From the NCBI GenBank assembly GCA_014905825.1, contig JACGCN010000011.1:1550001-1614000 (forward strand): DNA of 64,000 bases, in the 5' to 3' direction. This DNA is from Lyophyllum atratum. Its lineage: Eukaryota > Basidiomycota > Agaricomycetes > Agaricales > Lyophyllaceae. Under the pieces are notes generated by a model that saw only the letters and a list, made by a program, of their open reading frames with translations, made no database searches and had not been told where the DNA came from. Every line of letters begins with the position of its first letter. The stretch's first letter is position 1. This document shows positions 32,424 through 45,745 of the stretch, in pieces. A program made the position numbers and the translations under genes.

Positions 32424-35400
32424 TCAAAATATCTCAACGGTTCCCCGCTGTACGGAGATAACACCGATGACTTTGCTTTCGAAATCAAAAATGCTTCCCC
32501 CACGGTACGCGACCAGATCCAGAACCGATTTTGCACCAAGGGCACGATCCAAGTTTGTAGTCGCGAGTTGTATAGCCTGTGCCTTGCTAATCGTGCCATT
32601 CGACTCCAGAGCAGCCTGGTAGATTGAACGAATAAGCGTGCGGAATCTACGACGAGGGTCAGGGACACTTACCCAGGCGATATCAAATCGCGCGTTTCGA
32701 GCATTGTACTCATCGATGACGCCAATCGCCACGTGGACGTTCTTGGCGAGTAACGCTGTGAGAGCGCTGTCGCGCGAAAGCGGGGGCCCAGGAAGACTAA
32801 GCATAGGGGAGTGATCAAGCTCAATGACTTCGACTCCGAAGGTGGTCTGCCAGCTTACATTCTCCGACCCTCCCAGGAACCGGGATAGGGTCTAGGTGAC
32901 GTTAGGATCACGCTCACCCCGGCTTTTCCGATCTCTTCAGCGAGGAGATGCGCTTCAGAGGCTCCAGAAAAAGTCAGGCGGACGCTATTGCCACTTGACT
33001 TCTCGTACTGCGATTTGAGGTTCAGAAGCGTGGCCATGACGTCTGCGCTGTCAACATTAACGACCAAAGGTATAGCACCCTATGAGATGGGCATGAGTAT
33101 ACACAGGACTCATAATCCATGGAGCCTGAGACATACCGTTCGTACACGTTCCCATGCATCTGCAGTCGAGTCATGAAGGAGCCTGCGCAGCGTAGCAATC
33201 TGGGTGCTAACACTGACGCCAAGGCCGAGGCTGACGGCAATGTGGAGCGCCGTTTCTTCTTGAATGATAGCACCCTTCTCCACAGCACTAGACGCACCAG
33301 TATCGATAGTCGTGGAAAACCCGGCGAGGAAACCGTTGGCTACGGGCGCGGCGACAGCTCTGGTGACACCAGCACGATATGCCAACCTAAACGAAAGGAA
33401 GACATCGTAAATTGCGGATCGAGAGGCAGTCACAGCATGAACGACTTACAAAGTATTACGACCTTCAAACTGCAGTCCATCCACAGCACGTATCACCGCA
33501 TCATTGCCTCCAGCAATTCCCGGGACACTGCCAGTAAGTGGGTCATTAACGACACCGTCTATCGTGGACGCCTCTAGGCGTATCTCCACCAACCCAATCG
33601 GCGACCCAAACGTTGTCAATCCCGGGGCAAGCGATCCACCTTGGAGGTCCACGACCTCTTGCACCCGACCGTTGTCGCAAATACTCAAGTTGTCCCCGGA
33701 GCAGAACACGATCGATCCATCACGCACAAGGACAGCATGTCCGCTGCCTCCCAGCTTCTCTTCCTCGTCAAACATGGCATGCACATGACCATCCTCATCT
33801 CTCATCCACACGCTCTTCACCCCGATGAACTTTATGCCTGTGTCCCCGGCCTTTACGGCATCATCATCATCTTGACTCCATCCGCCCCAGCGAATCTTCC
33901 TTCCTCGCAGGGGTGGCAGCCCCTCAAATTCCACCGTCTTCCGCGCCTCGGCGTCCCAGTTTGGTGTGTTCGGTGCTTGCTGCAGCGCCTCAGGTTTCAC
34001 TAGTGCATGTGGCTCCGCGATCTGCGCGATGCCGTCGATATAGACTTGTACGGGCGTAGCACCGAGGGTAAGGGGGTGGGAGTCCCAGATTGCAATATCT
34101 GTTTCATGAAGCAAGGGGTGGAGTAAGACATTCGCCAGTTAGATAACGGAAACGGGCCCAGCAGGGACTCACCAGCATCGTAACCCACTGCGATCGTTCC
34201 GACACGATGGCCGATACCTGCTGCCTTTGCAGGCGTAGATGTCACCGAGGCTAGCGCTAAATCTGCATCCAGTCCATAATAATGCGCCTGCTGGGCCTCG
34301 TACAGGAGATACCGGCTGTTGAGCACGGGGTGATCGGACTAAGAGTATGAATATGAATGGGTAATATTAAGTGTGGCTGTAGATGTTGCCTCACCTTCAT
34401 GACGACAGGGATACCCTCGTCGGCGAGCACCTTGGGTGCATATTCTGAGTTCCGGTAGGCTTCGCGCTTTTTCCTGGAGATAGGTAAGCCCTACCGATTT
34501 CAGGACTATAATTAGAATTGTACCTCGCGTTGCTGGCGAAGAGGGCGATTGTAGGAACGCCACCCTGAAGGACGGTGAATATGTGTATACTGATACGAGG
34601 GAACATACACACCCATGTTTTCTTGAGAAGGTCTGGGACAAGGTAGGTTTCGCCAGCGTGATGGAGAGAGGCGATCGGGAACTTGAACTCATTGGAGAGC
34701 TGTATGATGAGATACAACTTCGTTAGAAGGAGGAACTCCATACGTATCGGCACTCGTACCCGAATGATGGCGTCCAAGTCGACCGCCTGCGACCATGTCA
34801 GCAAACGTCGTATTGATTTGAAAATATTTGCTTAGTGACATACCTCGTAACAATGGATCGACAGCTACCAAATCCTAATCAGCTGACATACTTGACGTCC
34901 ACCAAGCACATTCTTGATCGTACCTTGACACGGCCTCTCAGGACATCGACCAACGATTCCCACTGCAGATCTTCCGGGAAATCTTCCACGGCGATCTGTT
35001 TCCGCAATGACCAGGGCCACCAGCCTCGGCGTTGGACGTTGACGAGACGAGCACAGTAGGCGTCTTGGGCATCTTTCACCTTGCGCGCGGAGTCATAGGC
35101 CTGTCTGAAGTTCCAGGCAGAATCCATGCGCGTTTGGGAATAGACCCTGGAAGGATTCTCGCCTACGGTGTGCGCTCAGGGGTGCAATAAGCGGGATGAA
35201 GGGGAGACGAGGTATTTACCACATGCATGTCTACGAGGGCACGTCAGTTCGGCGAAGGGCATAATAACTGGTGAAATTTACTTCATGTGCCTCCAATGAA
35301 GGTGATCCGAGGTTTGATTACCAATTAGTGTTTGCGGGGGCTCGATGACTTTCGAAATCGCAGAGCGTTCCTGTGTCGGCCGTAATTTGATAAGGAACGA

Positions 35401-36182
35401 CTGTCCACCTGTCACGTTAAGCATAAGTATCATTGACGAGGTTCCAAACCAAATGAGCTGAGAATCACCGATATTGTTGGCACTACCTGGGAGTACTTGC
35501 ACAGTAGTCACTCCTCCGCCAATGGCCAACTCGTACGAAGCGTCATGGGTGTTCAGAGCATCGATACTGCGGAGCCACGGCAGAATGGGCGCCTTCCTGG
35601 AGTTGGTGTCGTCTGCCCCTGAGCATAAGACAGTTAAGATTCCAGTGCTCCAGACGAGGATGATGGCGCGCTGCACTTACCATTAAGCGCTGGAGCACTG
35701 CTCACTCCTATGTGTGAGTGCAAATCGACGAGGCCTGGGGTGACCCATTTGCCCCGCGCATCGACAGTCTCGATGACCTTGTTGTTTGCTTTAACTTTTA
35801 CCAAAGTGTCACGGTGAACATGCCCCAGCGCGACCACTACTCCTTTATCCAGCAGTATATCTCCATAGATCGTTTCCGTTCCATTGTTCGCACCGGTCCA
35901 TATCTTCGCGTTCGTGATCAGCGTCGGTGCTGTCCCCACGACGTGGCGGTCCGAACCATGCTGGATTCGATCTGCAGGATTGTACGAAGAATGAGGACCT
36001 GCTTTGGTAGAGATAGCCTCGCATTGAGCCGAAACTCGATCTACGTCGTATGAAGTGGGCGAATAGCGCAAGAACGATGCGAAGAGCAGGAGTATGGTGG
36101 CCAGTAGCGCAGGCAAACGAATTCGCTGCTTGAAATTGCTTGGATGATGCATGGGGAATGCTGGATCCCGGGGGGGCTTCAT
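32424..36182 (-). CDS. Membrane-anchored double amidohydrolase-like protein
   Basis: Multi-exon gene of roughly 950 aa on the minus strand. The start at 36182 (MKPPRDPAFPMHH) precedes one transmembrane helix (LPALLATILLLFASFL), so type-II topology is likely. The first amidohydrolase module has ITNAKIWTG, the metal-binding VTPGLVDLHSHIGV (HxH), VSCHCYEAVD, IASLHHAGE and the SDHPVLNSR/GHRVGTIAVGYDADIAIWD end. A second module begins AVLVRDGSIVFC and DLQGGSLAPGLTTFGSPIGL, where the HxH is absent, and ends in another ALGAKSVLDLVAYRGGSIFDFES tail. Related basidiomycete proteins are often annotated as carbohydrate esterase family 9/imidazolonepropionase-like. The substrate is unknown. The second half is probably not catalytic. 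Confidence 0.78.
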
Positions 36183-37167
36183 CAACAGCGTCAACTCACC
36201 GTCAGGGTGATGGTCCTTCTTAACGTCAAGCCGACATAATTCGGCCAGATATGGAGCTCGGTTCAAGGTCAATGTTCTCAGCAGCCAAAATGATAGCGGA
36301 CCGGAATATGGCGATCATCACCTGACCGCGCGACCAGTGACGCGACTTCTACGCGACTTCGAGTTGGTACCACTTGCTTTATGCCACCCCGCTAAGTTGC
36401 CCACATTGCTTCTAACTCCATGGATATCAATGGTATACGTATTTACTTATCATCGTAAGTGATGACCTGTAATTTATGTTAAGCTCATTTTACAAGTACA
36501 AGGTAACTAGTACGTATACTGTGACGACTGCGACAAAAAATAAGGAAATTTGGCCAGGTTGGCCTGAGGGTCGAGTCATATTCACCGTTTTATGTTGTAA
36601 TATAGACTCAGTCGTGTATAGGGAATCGACTGTATTCGATAGTACCTGTTGTAATATAGACTAAGAGTAACGTTAATGAGAAGTAAGTGGAATGGTATAA
36701 GTAAGACGGCATACCTCAGTCGTGTATAGGGAATCGACTGAGGCATGCCTGTGTCCGTCCGTCCACCATACCCTCCCGCTCGCGTGGTACTGTACAGTAC
36801 CATTTTGCTTCCGTCTCTCCCTCTGCTGCTCCGCCGCATCCGTCTGGGCGAGTCATGTGACCCAGACGCGCCACTACGCGAGTCACACTCCAACATTTTA
36901 GCGCGAATATCCAAGGACTGAAATGAGCCTGCCACCGATGTGGATTACCGTTTTGAAACCATATCTTAGGTTTGAGCTGCCAGAGACGCGGAAAATGTTT
37001 GGCTGTGTGATGCGGGAGCATTTGAATCTGACCGACGGCCCGGCCTGGCCCGGCCAGCCGTTACACTTTTTTTTCTCACCCCCCACTTAAAACTACGCCA
37101 AGGCTCACGCGCACGACCCCGACAAGTCAAGCTATTCACTCCGGCGTTTACTCGAATAAAACCTGGT
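36183..37167. other. Intergenic with repeated hairpin motif
   Basis: 985 bp. Holds the duplicated 26-bp motif and hairpin listed separately (36607-36743). No gene seen. Confidence 0.5.
36607..36743. repeat. Duplicated 26-bp motif with perfect 9-bp inverted repeat
   Basis: The same 26-bp sequence starting CTCAGTCGTGTATAGGG occurs at 36607-36632 and 36715-36740. In the second copy it is flanked so that CCTCAGTCG (36714-36722) and CGACTGAGG (36735-36743) form a perfect hairpin with a 12-nt loop. A TGTTGTAATATAGACT segment is also repeated nearby (before 36607 and near 36648-36663). It may be a relic of a small non-autonomous element. Confidence 0.8.
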
Positions 37168-38775
37168 ATGTATCATCGTCCACATCGTAACCCAACAACA
37201 AGTCATATATCTCCAGGCGCTCAGACCGCCAGAACGAACAAGAAGTCTTGCTCCCTAAAATCCAAATTGGTACAGATCAGAAGCGAGGTTGAGAAGTTGC
37301 GGAAGGAGTCTATGGCAGAGGTATCTCAGTTGCGGATAAAGAGTCAGGACTCAGAGAACAAGGACCGTGACCTGAAGAACGAAGTATCATCGCTACTGAG
37401 AGAGAATAACGAGCTCTGGAACGAGATTTACCGAGTGGGTCGTCGTTCTGGATATGAACCTTAGCCATCTTATCACTCGTTCAGGGACCCAGGTTGCCGC
37501 TCGATCTCGTCCCACTTATCATCAAGGGACTGCGTACGGATCGATCTATGCTCAAAACTTGCGCTCTCGTCTGTCGTGACTGGCTCCATATCAGTCGCCC
37601 TCACTTATTCCAGCGGATTCATAACTATGTTCTGGAACATCTTGAGCACGTTGATCACCTTGCCATCCTGCGTGATCCTAACTGTACCATCCCCCCGCAT
37701 GTTCGCACTATTGCCGTCAATGGCAACATTGACCGTGGCAACAGTGATGAATGGGACTACCACCAGTACATATGCCATGAGCGTCGGATGGATGACTTGT
37801 GGAGCAATATAGTACCTAGGTGCAGTTCCTTGAGAGCCATAGAGCTGACGTCGATGGACCCCTCGGAACTCGACAGACTCCGACTGTCATTGGACAGCGC
37901 TCGACAACAAATAACTGACGTTCATGTGGACGACACACTATTCAAATCGATGCACGACTTCATGGTGTTCGTATCCGACTTTCCATCCCTGGAGACCTTG
38001 TCCATCTCGACGAGCCATAGATTCATCCCTGACTCGTTTCCAACCTCACATCTACCACAACCACCACCCAGGCTGCGAAAGCTCTGCATCGAGAATGGCT
38101 CTGGTGTGGTCCCTTTCGACACGTTCGTGCTGGAATGGCTTCTTGGTGTTGGGTATGCCAATGTGCAAGCAATGGAATTGTGTATGTGGTCCAAGCACCC
38201 GACAGCGATTGATGCTCTGATGCGATATATTACTTTCCTTGGACCTTCGCTTGTCGACCTTGAGCTCCATGGCTGGGGAGGGGATTACGCAGGTTTGACC
38301 CTCTTTTATGATATCTTTCCTTACTCATTACTTTCCAGAAGCCATGGCCGTCCCAATATCAGCAAATACAGGGCTATGTCACGTCGATCTACTTTGCAAC
38401 CGCGGTTTCGAGATCTACGAAGTCTCCGGCAAGTTTTTGAGTGTCCCAACCTCATGGATTCCGACCATATCAATCCTTCCTCGGTCTGTCGAGAGCATCA
38501 TACTCGATATGGTCACCTCGGCGTCTCAATCTGGACCAGAGGAACTCAGTGAATTCGATTGGAAGCCTGTCGACGAACTACTCAGCGGCGGTCAGTTCCC
38601 ATTACTGAGGGAACTGATAATTTGGGCGGACGATTTGTCCTTCCGTCGTCACTTCGACATCGACGGCCACTTTCACCGTCTTTGGACACGGCTACTGCCG
38701 CGGTGCGCTTCAAAGCTGATTTTGATCGTCAAGGTCAGCCCTCGGGAGGAGAGACCGTTCAATACTTGCAGATAG
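37168..38775 (+). CDS. F-box-like protein with N-terminal coiled coil
   Basis: Three exons (37168-37434, 37485-38292, 38339-38775) give 503 aa. The N-terminal coiled coil (about residues 30-90; SKLVQIRSEVEKLRKES) joins an F-box-like core (LPLDLVPLIIKGLRTDRSML, then CALVCRDWLHISRPHLFQRI). This is followed by LRR-type repeats (LRAIELTSMDP, LETLSISTS, SLVDLELHGWGG). It differs from the tandem F-box pair at 21.8-25.4 kb in having introns and a coiled coil, so it belongs to another subfamily. Probable SCF adaptor. The 5' end is uncertain: a GTATGT donor overlaps the first ATG, so the first exon could instead be non-coding. Confidence 0.72.
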
Positions 38776-39611
38776 GGTAAATGTATACACCTCCATAGCG
38801 AAACTCAAAATAGCATGAAAATATAATCAATCACACGAGGCACATATATTGAGGCATACCACTCCTCCTTGGGCCGAGGCTTGGACTGACCGACTGCTTT
38901 ATGTTCGACACCGCGGGCGGATTTTCGAGCGCGCTCTGCATCCTGCCTCGGACCATCGAGCACCTGTTTGACGCTTGAAACACATCTAGCTTCGTTACTA
39001 GTGCCAACGGCTACATCCAACCATCCTCCTCTATCCCTTTGCGATGCGCCGGGGCATTCTAATATCCAGTGAATATTCAAGCGATGCAACCTGCCAAGTC
39101 CTTTCTGCTGTCATGGTTTACGGAGAAAGCAAGGATGATGAGGCGCTTCTGCTGTTGGCAACAGCGGAACGATGGAAAAGGCAATGGGGATTGTCTGACC
39201 CTTCTCTCATGTAGTAGTAAGATCAGGCGGCGAAGAGAACGGAGTTATATCTTCGATTATCTATGCGCTCGATCAACTAAGCACAGCCTACGCAGTCGTT
39301 TATGTATACTGGCGCCGAACCTCAGTTGGGGCTGACTGAGGTCTTCATACCCACTGCATAAACCTTATCACTATAATGTTCCTTGTCCATTCAATTTCAT
39401 TGTAGTTCTTGTACCTAATCACCCTCATGCCATCGGTTCGGTATTCACCTCATGCATATGGTTTTTCAAATTGATGAAAGGGTACTATCAAGACAGGATA
39501 CATGATGTAATAGATACATGGAGAGACTACGACAGCAGGGGGGAACATCAGCGTATAAATAACCACTCTCGTCAGAAGCACAACAGTGATTCGAAAATCT
39601 ATCCTCTTGTG
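38776..39611. other. Convergent intergenic region, no gene seen
   Basis: Between convergent stops. Frames at 38805-39089 and 39069-39335 have no recognisable features. Confidence 0.45.
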
Positions 39612-41340
39612 CTATAACGCCTCGACAAATCTACTCCCAGACCCCATCTGCTATGAATAAGTATGATCAGAAAAGCAGAGGAACCAGAGAGAGATTGATC
39701 AAGTACCGTTTTAAACCAAGACATTCGGCGCTGACGAGCAGGTGCTTGTAGGGCCGAGGCAGGCATGGCTCGCGACACGTTGGCGCCGACAATGGTAGGA
39801 TCCAGCGGGTCAAGTTCACCAATCGGAACGTCGTTAACCTGATTTGGGGGTTTTCGTACCCTTGGTTTGCGTCGTAGCTTTGAGCGAGGAGCTGCACGGC
39901 TGTGGAGGACACGAGGGGCATCTTCGTGCTTGAACGAGCCAGAGAATCGAGGATGCAAAGATTGTATCTTATGTCCGAGCGCTCTCCACCAGGGACGTGT
40001 TCGCTCAACAGGTCGGGGCTGAGAAACATCAGGAAGCGCCGAAGGCAAGGCATGTGGACCAGAGCCATCGAAGCGGGTGGCAGCTTCCGGAGAAGTGATT
40101 GCCATCGATGTTGACGGATGTTCCTTTGCCGGATGGGACGCTTCACCGGGCAGGTAATGGGCTGGTGGGTCTTCAGAGGCGCGTCCGTGCGGTACAGTGG
40201 TGCGGCGCAGGGTTCTATCTCGCGCTCTCGGCGCCGTACGAGAATCGTGATTCGGAGTATACAGATAGCGAGCAGCAGCGGTAGAGCTAGCCCAAGTAGC
40301 CCTGTTAGATTGAATTTGATCTACAAGTACGCCAGGGTCTTCAGATCGAGCACCAGTCATATTTACGTGTCCTCGGCGATGGTTGCGGGCATTTCGGGGT
40401 TCCGCTCTCTGAAAGGTACTGCCTTCACGTGCTACCATAGGAATAGCAGACACAGACATCATAGGTATCTGATGCTGTGACTACCATAAACGCTGTGAGA
40501 TTCGAGAATTCTGGTTTATCTAACGACTCACAGGGAAATTTGATGGGGCCGTAATATCGTAATAATCTTCGTGTCCACGGGTGGACGGCAGAAACGCTGA
40601 TTCCCAGTGGAATATTAGTGGGGCCGTTCCACGCCTGCCTGTCACAAGACCTTTACCTAACCCTTGTCTTGGCTGAGGTTGTGCAAGGCGAGCCTCGTGT
40701 TCATGCTGAAGTACCCACCTCGAACGGCGAGCCTTTTCCTTGAAGGTTGTTCCAGGAGCTTCAGAGTTTAACGCTGGCTGTGCTAGTGCTACTTGCAGCG
40801 GTCGTGCAGTATGGCGACGGTCTTGCACTGATTCTAGTCGATGTGATGCCTGGATCATCCAAGCCGAAGGTGTCGAATGTCAATCGTGGCGTCTATGAGT
40901 AGAGATGTGAATCCTACCTCTGGAGTCCGAGTCTTGCGTGATTTTCCATGTCTCTTCCGTTGAGAGGACTCTTGTGGCGTCCGAGGAGGCGCTAACACGT
41001 CGCCTGCCGAGGAATAACGACCATGATGCACGTCCCTCAATGACATCTGGCGAACCAGATCTGCGTCTAGCTCGAGCGGCGGCTGAGTTCCAGTAATTTC
41101 GCCTCTTCGCTGTCGTCTGCTGGGCATTTGTGATTTGAGGCGGACGAAGGGCGTAGGTCGTGTGATGCGGCTTGCGAGCGTTGGACTCCCACCTATCACC
41201 AGCAGCCCATCAGCATCTACCAACGATGGTGTATCTGAATACGAAGACGCTGATACAGCAAGTTTCGTATCTAAAGTTTTGTAGACTAGTGACCTTCGAA
41301 AAGAACAACCACTTACCAGCAGTGATGGACCTTGGATACA
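39612..41340 (-). CDS. Disordered basic Ser/Pro/Arg-rich protein (5' end uncertain)
   Basis: Spliced minus-strand gene with consistent junctions. SITAD-TKLAVSASSYSDTP comes first. The next exon ends KTRTPE and joins ASHRLESVQDRRH. TAPSNFP then joins HQIPMMSVSAIP across an intron at about 40478-40530. The final short exon after SWFKT gives QMGSGSRFVEAL and a stop at 39612-39614. The protein is rich in R, S, P and A, with many predicted phosphosite-like RRxS patches and no recognised domain. The first exon probably lies near 41390-41450 and may carry a hydrophobic STVLFFVYP segment, but no convincing ATG was fixed. Function unknown. Confidence 0.5.
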
Positions 41341-41716
41341 CCTGTACAAGCCTTTGTTTCTGTGATTCGTGATATGCGTTACTAGCAACGATGGGAACTT
41401 ACGAAGAATAATACAGTGCTAGTCAAGCCGATGTGGCCATGATGCTTCCGCCCGGAGCATCTATAAGAAATTAAAGACACGCTACTACTGACGGTCAGCG
41501 GAGGTCAATATTAGCCACGTAATCGGATAGACGCTCATTCTTATCTTGGGCGCTTCAACGCTTCCGAGCTCGTCGAGCATTGTCAATGAGAAGACATGAC
41601 GTCAACGCTTGGCGGTGGTCGTGGGATATCCCGAAATTGACCAGCAATTGTCCCAACATGCAATAGCAATGACATTCGAACACGAGGCTACAGTCGCGAA
41701 CACCAGGGACAATATC
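41341..41716. other. Spacer, may hold first exon of the preceding gene
   Basis: 376 bp between the mapped 5' side of the disordered-protein gene and the COG6 stop. No other gene seen. Confidence 0.4.
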
Positions 41717-44434
41717 CTATGACTTCGTCTCACCATCCTCCTCGAGCCCGAAGATCTGCCTCAGCAAATGAATCTGGCCAAACGGTCTCTCGCTGCCCAA
41801 CAACGTCGACGCTGCCTCATACTTGTTCTGCGGCTTCTTGACCTCCTCGCATATCAAGCGGTACGCACGCGCCATCCGCTCTAGAGCAGCTTGATGTACT
41901 TGATTGTGCAGGCGCTGCACTGTGAGGTGAGAAAGGCGCGGTGATTGGACGACATCCAGACTTGATAGCCAAAGCGAAAAGTTGCGAAGGGCAACTTGAA
42001 GCTCGGCTGGTTGCATAGACGGGACTCGCGAAAGGGGCTCCTGTGGAATGGTCGAAGATCAGACGAAAGGTCAAGAACAATAGGTTTGACGAAAAGCTTA
42101 CGTCCGTTTGACGGTGTGTGCATGTTTCAGCCACTTGATGGATGCCAGCGTCAACCATAATATTCGCGTACTGTGAAGGTATGAGCATGATTGCGCAGTT
42201 TGTCGCTCCGAGATAAACCTACATGATCTTCGATAAGCATTGAAACCCGCTCATCTATGACAGACTGAATAGCCTTGCGTTTCTCCAGCGTGAAAGAAAA
42301 TGGTTCCAGAACAGTCTGCGTTTGTTCAGAACTACAAGCGGGTGAAAATGATGGATGGGACAAACCTCAATGTAACTAAGACAGTTCAGAGCATAAACTG
42401 GCTGATCCCATCTCGGTCTTAGTCGTAGCTTCTCCTCATTGGCGCTGGTGGACATCTCAACTGCCGGATCGACCATGATGTCCAAAATCTTCTGGAAACC
42501 GGCCACTTGTTCGGTTTCATCTTCTTCTCCGAGGAAGGACGACTCATAAACGGCCATGATCTCTCGTAATATCTGAACATGATCCAGAATAGCAAGAGGC
42601 GGCGTCAGCGAAGGATCGTTGAGATCCTGGAGCGGTCGTAAGCATTCGACTAGAAAAGGTGATGAAGATGTCTTACCAGTTGAACACGTGATAGAGCCCG
42701 TCCTTGGACGGAGATAGACTCGTAAAAGACGTTGTAGGCGACATCTGTGATTCTATGGAGTGATTAGTATCGAGAGTAAAGATAGAGAGCAAGATGCTCA
42801 CTCCAGAAGGGTCGTGGAAAGGAGGGCATCGTCCCCGATCGTTCGCCTCATAGTCAGCATGTAGAATTGAAGGAGATTCGCTATCTTGTAAGAGACGATG
42901 CTACTCTCCTGGGAGCGTATCGTCTGTTGGACTCGGACCTTCAGGAAAACATGTGAGCGCAGAGTCTGAGAATTGATTGAAACAATACCTTTAGAGGCAC
43001 ACATAGCTTTGCAACACATAGATCCATCAACTCTCTGATCCACTCCTCTTCCTCGCTCTGTCCATCAAAAACGCGAACACTGCCAACCATCCTTCCATCG
43101 TTCGCCACTCCGAAGAGTGCCTCAAGGAGCTCGCGCTCCGCAGCCATTGCCTGATGGACCCAAGCAAGCATATCCCCGACATATCGAAGTGGATCGTGAG
43201 CGTGAAGCTCGATCGGACGCGGTAGGCCCGATGGACCACCTCGAGTCAAAGCAGTGATAAATGAAGAGAGCAGCGTGGCCTGGCGTGTTTGAGAAAGGAA
43301 TGTCAGGGCTTCTCTGATGACAACGGCGAAAAGTGAGCAAGCAGAAAGACTGCTGAGGAGCTGACTGACGTTAATAGCTCAGGGCGTTTTCGCAGCCACC
43401 TGATCGCCTCTCGCATCGTCGTAGTAATGTCGAGCTGGAGGTCCCGCCCCATTTGCCGGAATTCATGCGAGCACCAACGAGATATCTTTTCGTAGCCTTG
43501 CTCTAGGTTTGAAGAGGTTGAGGCCATTATGTCGAGGCTGAGTCGCTTATTAACAAACAGGATGCGTAATGCATGTTTTCACAACTCACCCAGCCTTGGT
43601 CGGACCATCCTCCCCGGACATAAGAATTCGACAATCATCACGGATCCTCTCCGTTTTGTCCATCGCTTCGAAGAAGCGTTGGCCGACTGGCTCATCTCTT
43701 GACATTATTATATCAACCTCTGCTTCTGTGAGAGTAAACCTTGAGAGGAACGCAGTAACGATGGATTTCTTGTTCTCAACCTCCTGCCTGTCGGGAACAA
43801 TGAGGACTGGAATTAAGGCATTTCAGCTGCACGAACCTTTCCTCTCTCAGGCTGCCTGCTCGTTCAAGCAACGTTATGCTAGATTCCGTAGTCAATTGTA
43901 AATGGTGTTCCGCATCGTCACAACTTAGTTGCATGGCTTTAATATGTTTCTGCAGTTCGTCGAGTTTCTACTGAACCGTCAGCAGATATAATGGAAGTCG
44001 TATGCCACGGACACACACACTTGATCGACCTCCCCAAACGCCCTCAGAAACTGCTCACTTCCTTCCGTGAGCTTGCTTTCCATATCCCTCCGTAGGTTTC
44101 TACGAGCGCGCGCCGCCGATTCCCCAGGAACAGCCTCTGCTAGCACGGTCGTAAGAGAAGTCCTACTCTGTTTCTCGTGTATCCCTTCATCGTACGACTC
44201 CGTCTCATCAAGGGCGGTTATATAGGTTTGATCGTTCAATTTCGAGGAGCTTGGTGTGCTGTATAGATTCGAGAGCGTCTGTAGGGCCTCCTTCGTCGCG
44301 TCATCCTCGAAATTACTCCCTAGAACCTTGTAAAGGCGCACTGACACAGGGTTTCGTGACTGTGGGGCAGAAGATGATCTACGTTCTGTAGAAATAGAGC
44401 TGGAACTGGGACTCTGAGAAATGGAGGGCTTCAT
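41717..44434 (-). CDS. COG6: Conserved oligomeric Golgi complex subunit 6
   Basis: Tethering-complex subunit needed for retrograde vesicle traffic within the Golgi. About nine exons from ATG 44434. The N-terminal Ser-rich part contains VSVRLYKVLGSNFEDDATKE, then ARRNLRRDMESKL and a coiled-coil segment (KLDELQKHIKAMQLSCDDAEHHL). The conserved core has LTEAEVDIIMSRDEPVGQRF, QGYEKISRWCSHEFRQMG, HDPLRYVGDMLAWVHQA and WDQPVYALNCLSYIE. The C-terminus reads RAYRLICEEVKKPQNKYEAA and LLRQIFGLEEDGETKS. These blocks and their order match COG6. No anomaly seen. Divergent from the ABC transporter gene. Confidence 0.92.
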
Positions 44435-45745
44435 GGATCAATTTCCAGTTGACCAGGTTGTCCGAGCCGTGGCTTGGGCGTCAGTTCCAAATACAACCAA
44501 ATTTAGAACTCCCACAAATGCCTCCCTTTCTCGAGAGGGTTATTCTGATAAAATTTCTATCCCGCATGGGTGGCGTAGCGTAATTAATTCCTCAGAGTGG
44601 CAGTCGGGACCCACACCCAGAAATTACAATTTCAACATGTCTTTGGGTGGTGGACCGATAAAGACAGAAGCTAAACTACAAACAGCCACAAACTTCATCA
44701 AAGCTTCTCCGAAATTCTCGTCCTTCAATACTCCACGAAACAGAAACCCAATAAAGACCATAGAGCGCGTTCCACTTCAAGTAACAAATCCAACAGACCT
44801 GATACACCTCATCATGCCACCGAGAGTTTAGGTAATGAGCGCTGGTCCTCCCGTTTGGCGCTAGTGGCAGTGAAAATATTGATGGATTGCGATCCCTGAT
44901 CGTCCGACCCAAAAATCAAATCACTCACCGACTTCTGACTTCCTTTGTGACTCTGTTACGACCTGTTGGCTCCTGTTGGATCACATTCTTCAAGTCTACA
45001 CTGTGTGTTGATAGTGCTATGCCGGACTTTCCAACGATATCTGTTCCAGAGATCTGCCTCGTGTCTTCGTCGCTCTTCGTAACCAGGGCATACATATGGA
45101 CACCGACGGTCACCGACACAGCGCCCAAATTATGCCCAATTCGAAAAATTACCGGGAGAACAAATGACGAACCGCGCACCCCCGGCAGCTTGACAGCCTT
45201 GTTTTCCCAAGTCGAAAGTACCTTTGTTTTTGTTTTTGTTTTTGTTGACGTGAAACCTGATCTCCAGGTGTTCTCGACCCATCTGTGTTCCCCTCTTACA
45301 TGTGTATACCTTTCATTGTTCAAGATCGTTTCGAGCACCTTTCACACTGAGTTTTCTATGTAGCGTCCAAGCCTCGCGACGACCTCGACCATCATCACTC
45401 CCCTCGCAGCTGTCGTTCCGCATCCGACGGGAAAACAAAGGCTAGCTAATTATGCATCCGTGGCGGTGAGAATGCCTTTCTGACCGCCTTCGGAATTCGT
45501 GACGAGTAATATCCCCTGCCAGTTAGAACTTTTTGGGCGACACGGCAGTCATCATGCCATCTGGTCATTTGTCGGTGTGACATTTAGTGGGCGCTAGATT
45601 CACGCTGTATCGGGGAACAGCTTTCATCTTTTGGTGCCACTCCTTTCTGGCTCCGCCTCTATATAAGCACCCCTTTCAGGGTTCTGTGGCACACACCCCA
45701 CTTGGTACCTACCTAACTCTTCTACCTTAAATCCCCCCGGTTTAC
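44435..45745. other. Divergent promoter region of COG6 and ABC gene
   Basis: 1.3 kb. Contains three to four TTTTTG units at about 45223-45246 and a TATA box next to the ABC gene. A 137-codon minus-strand frame (44925-45338) is open but unrecognised and is overlapped by a plus-strand frame of similar length; it is not called. Confidence 0.5.
45660..45667 (+). promoter_or_regulatory. TATA box of the ABC transporter gene
   Basis: TATATAAG, 79 bp upstream of the ATG at 45746, in a spacing typical for a fungal core promoter. Confidence 0.5.

Noticed and set aside
44421..44831. 136-codon plus-strand frame overlapping the COG6 start
   Set aside because: Overlaps the first exon of COG6 antisense and has no family features.
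44925..45338. 137-codon minus-strand open frame between COG6 and the ABC gene
   Set aside because: Reads somewhat protein-like but matches no family, has no splice partners, and a plus-strand frame of similar length overlaps it; treated as chance in a promoter region.
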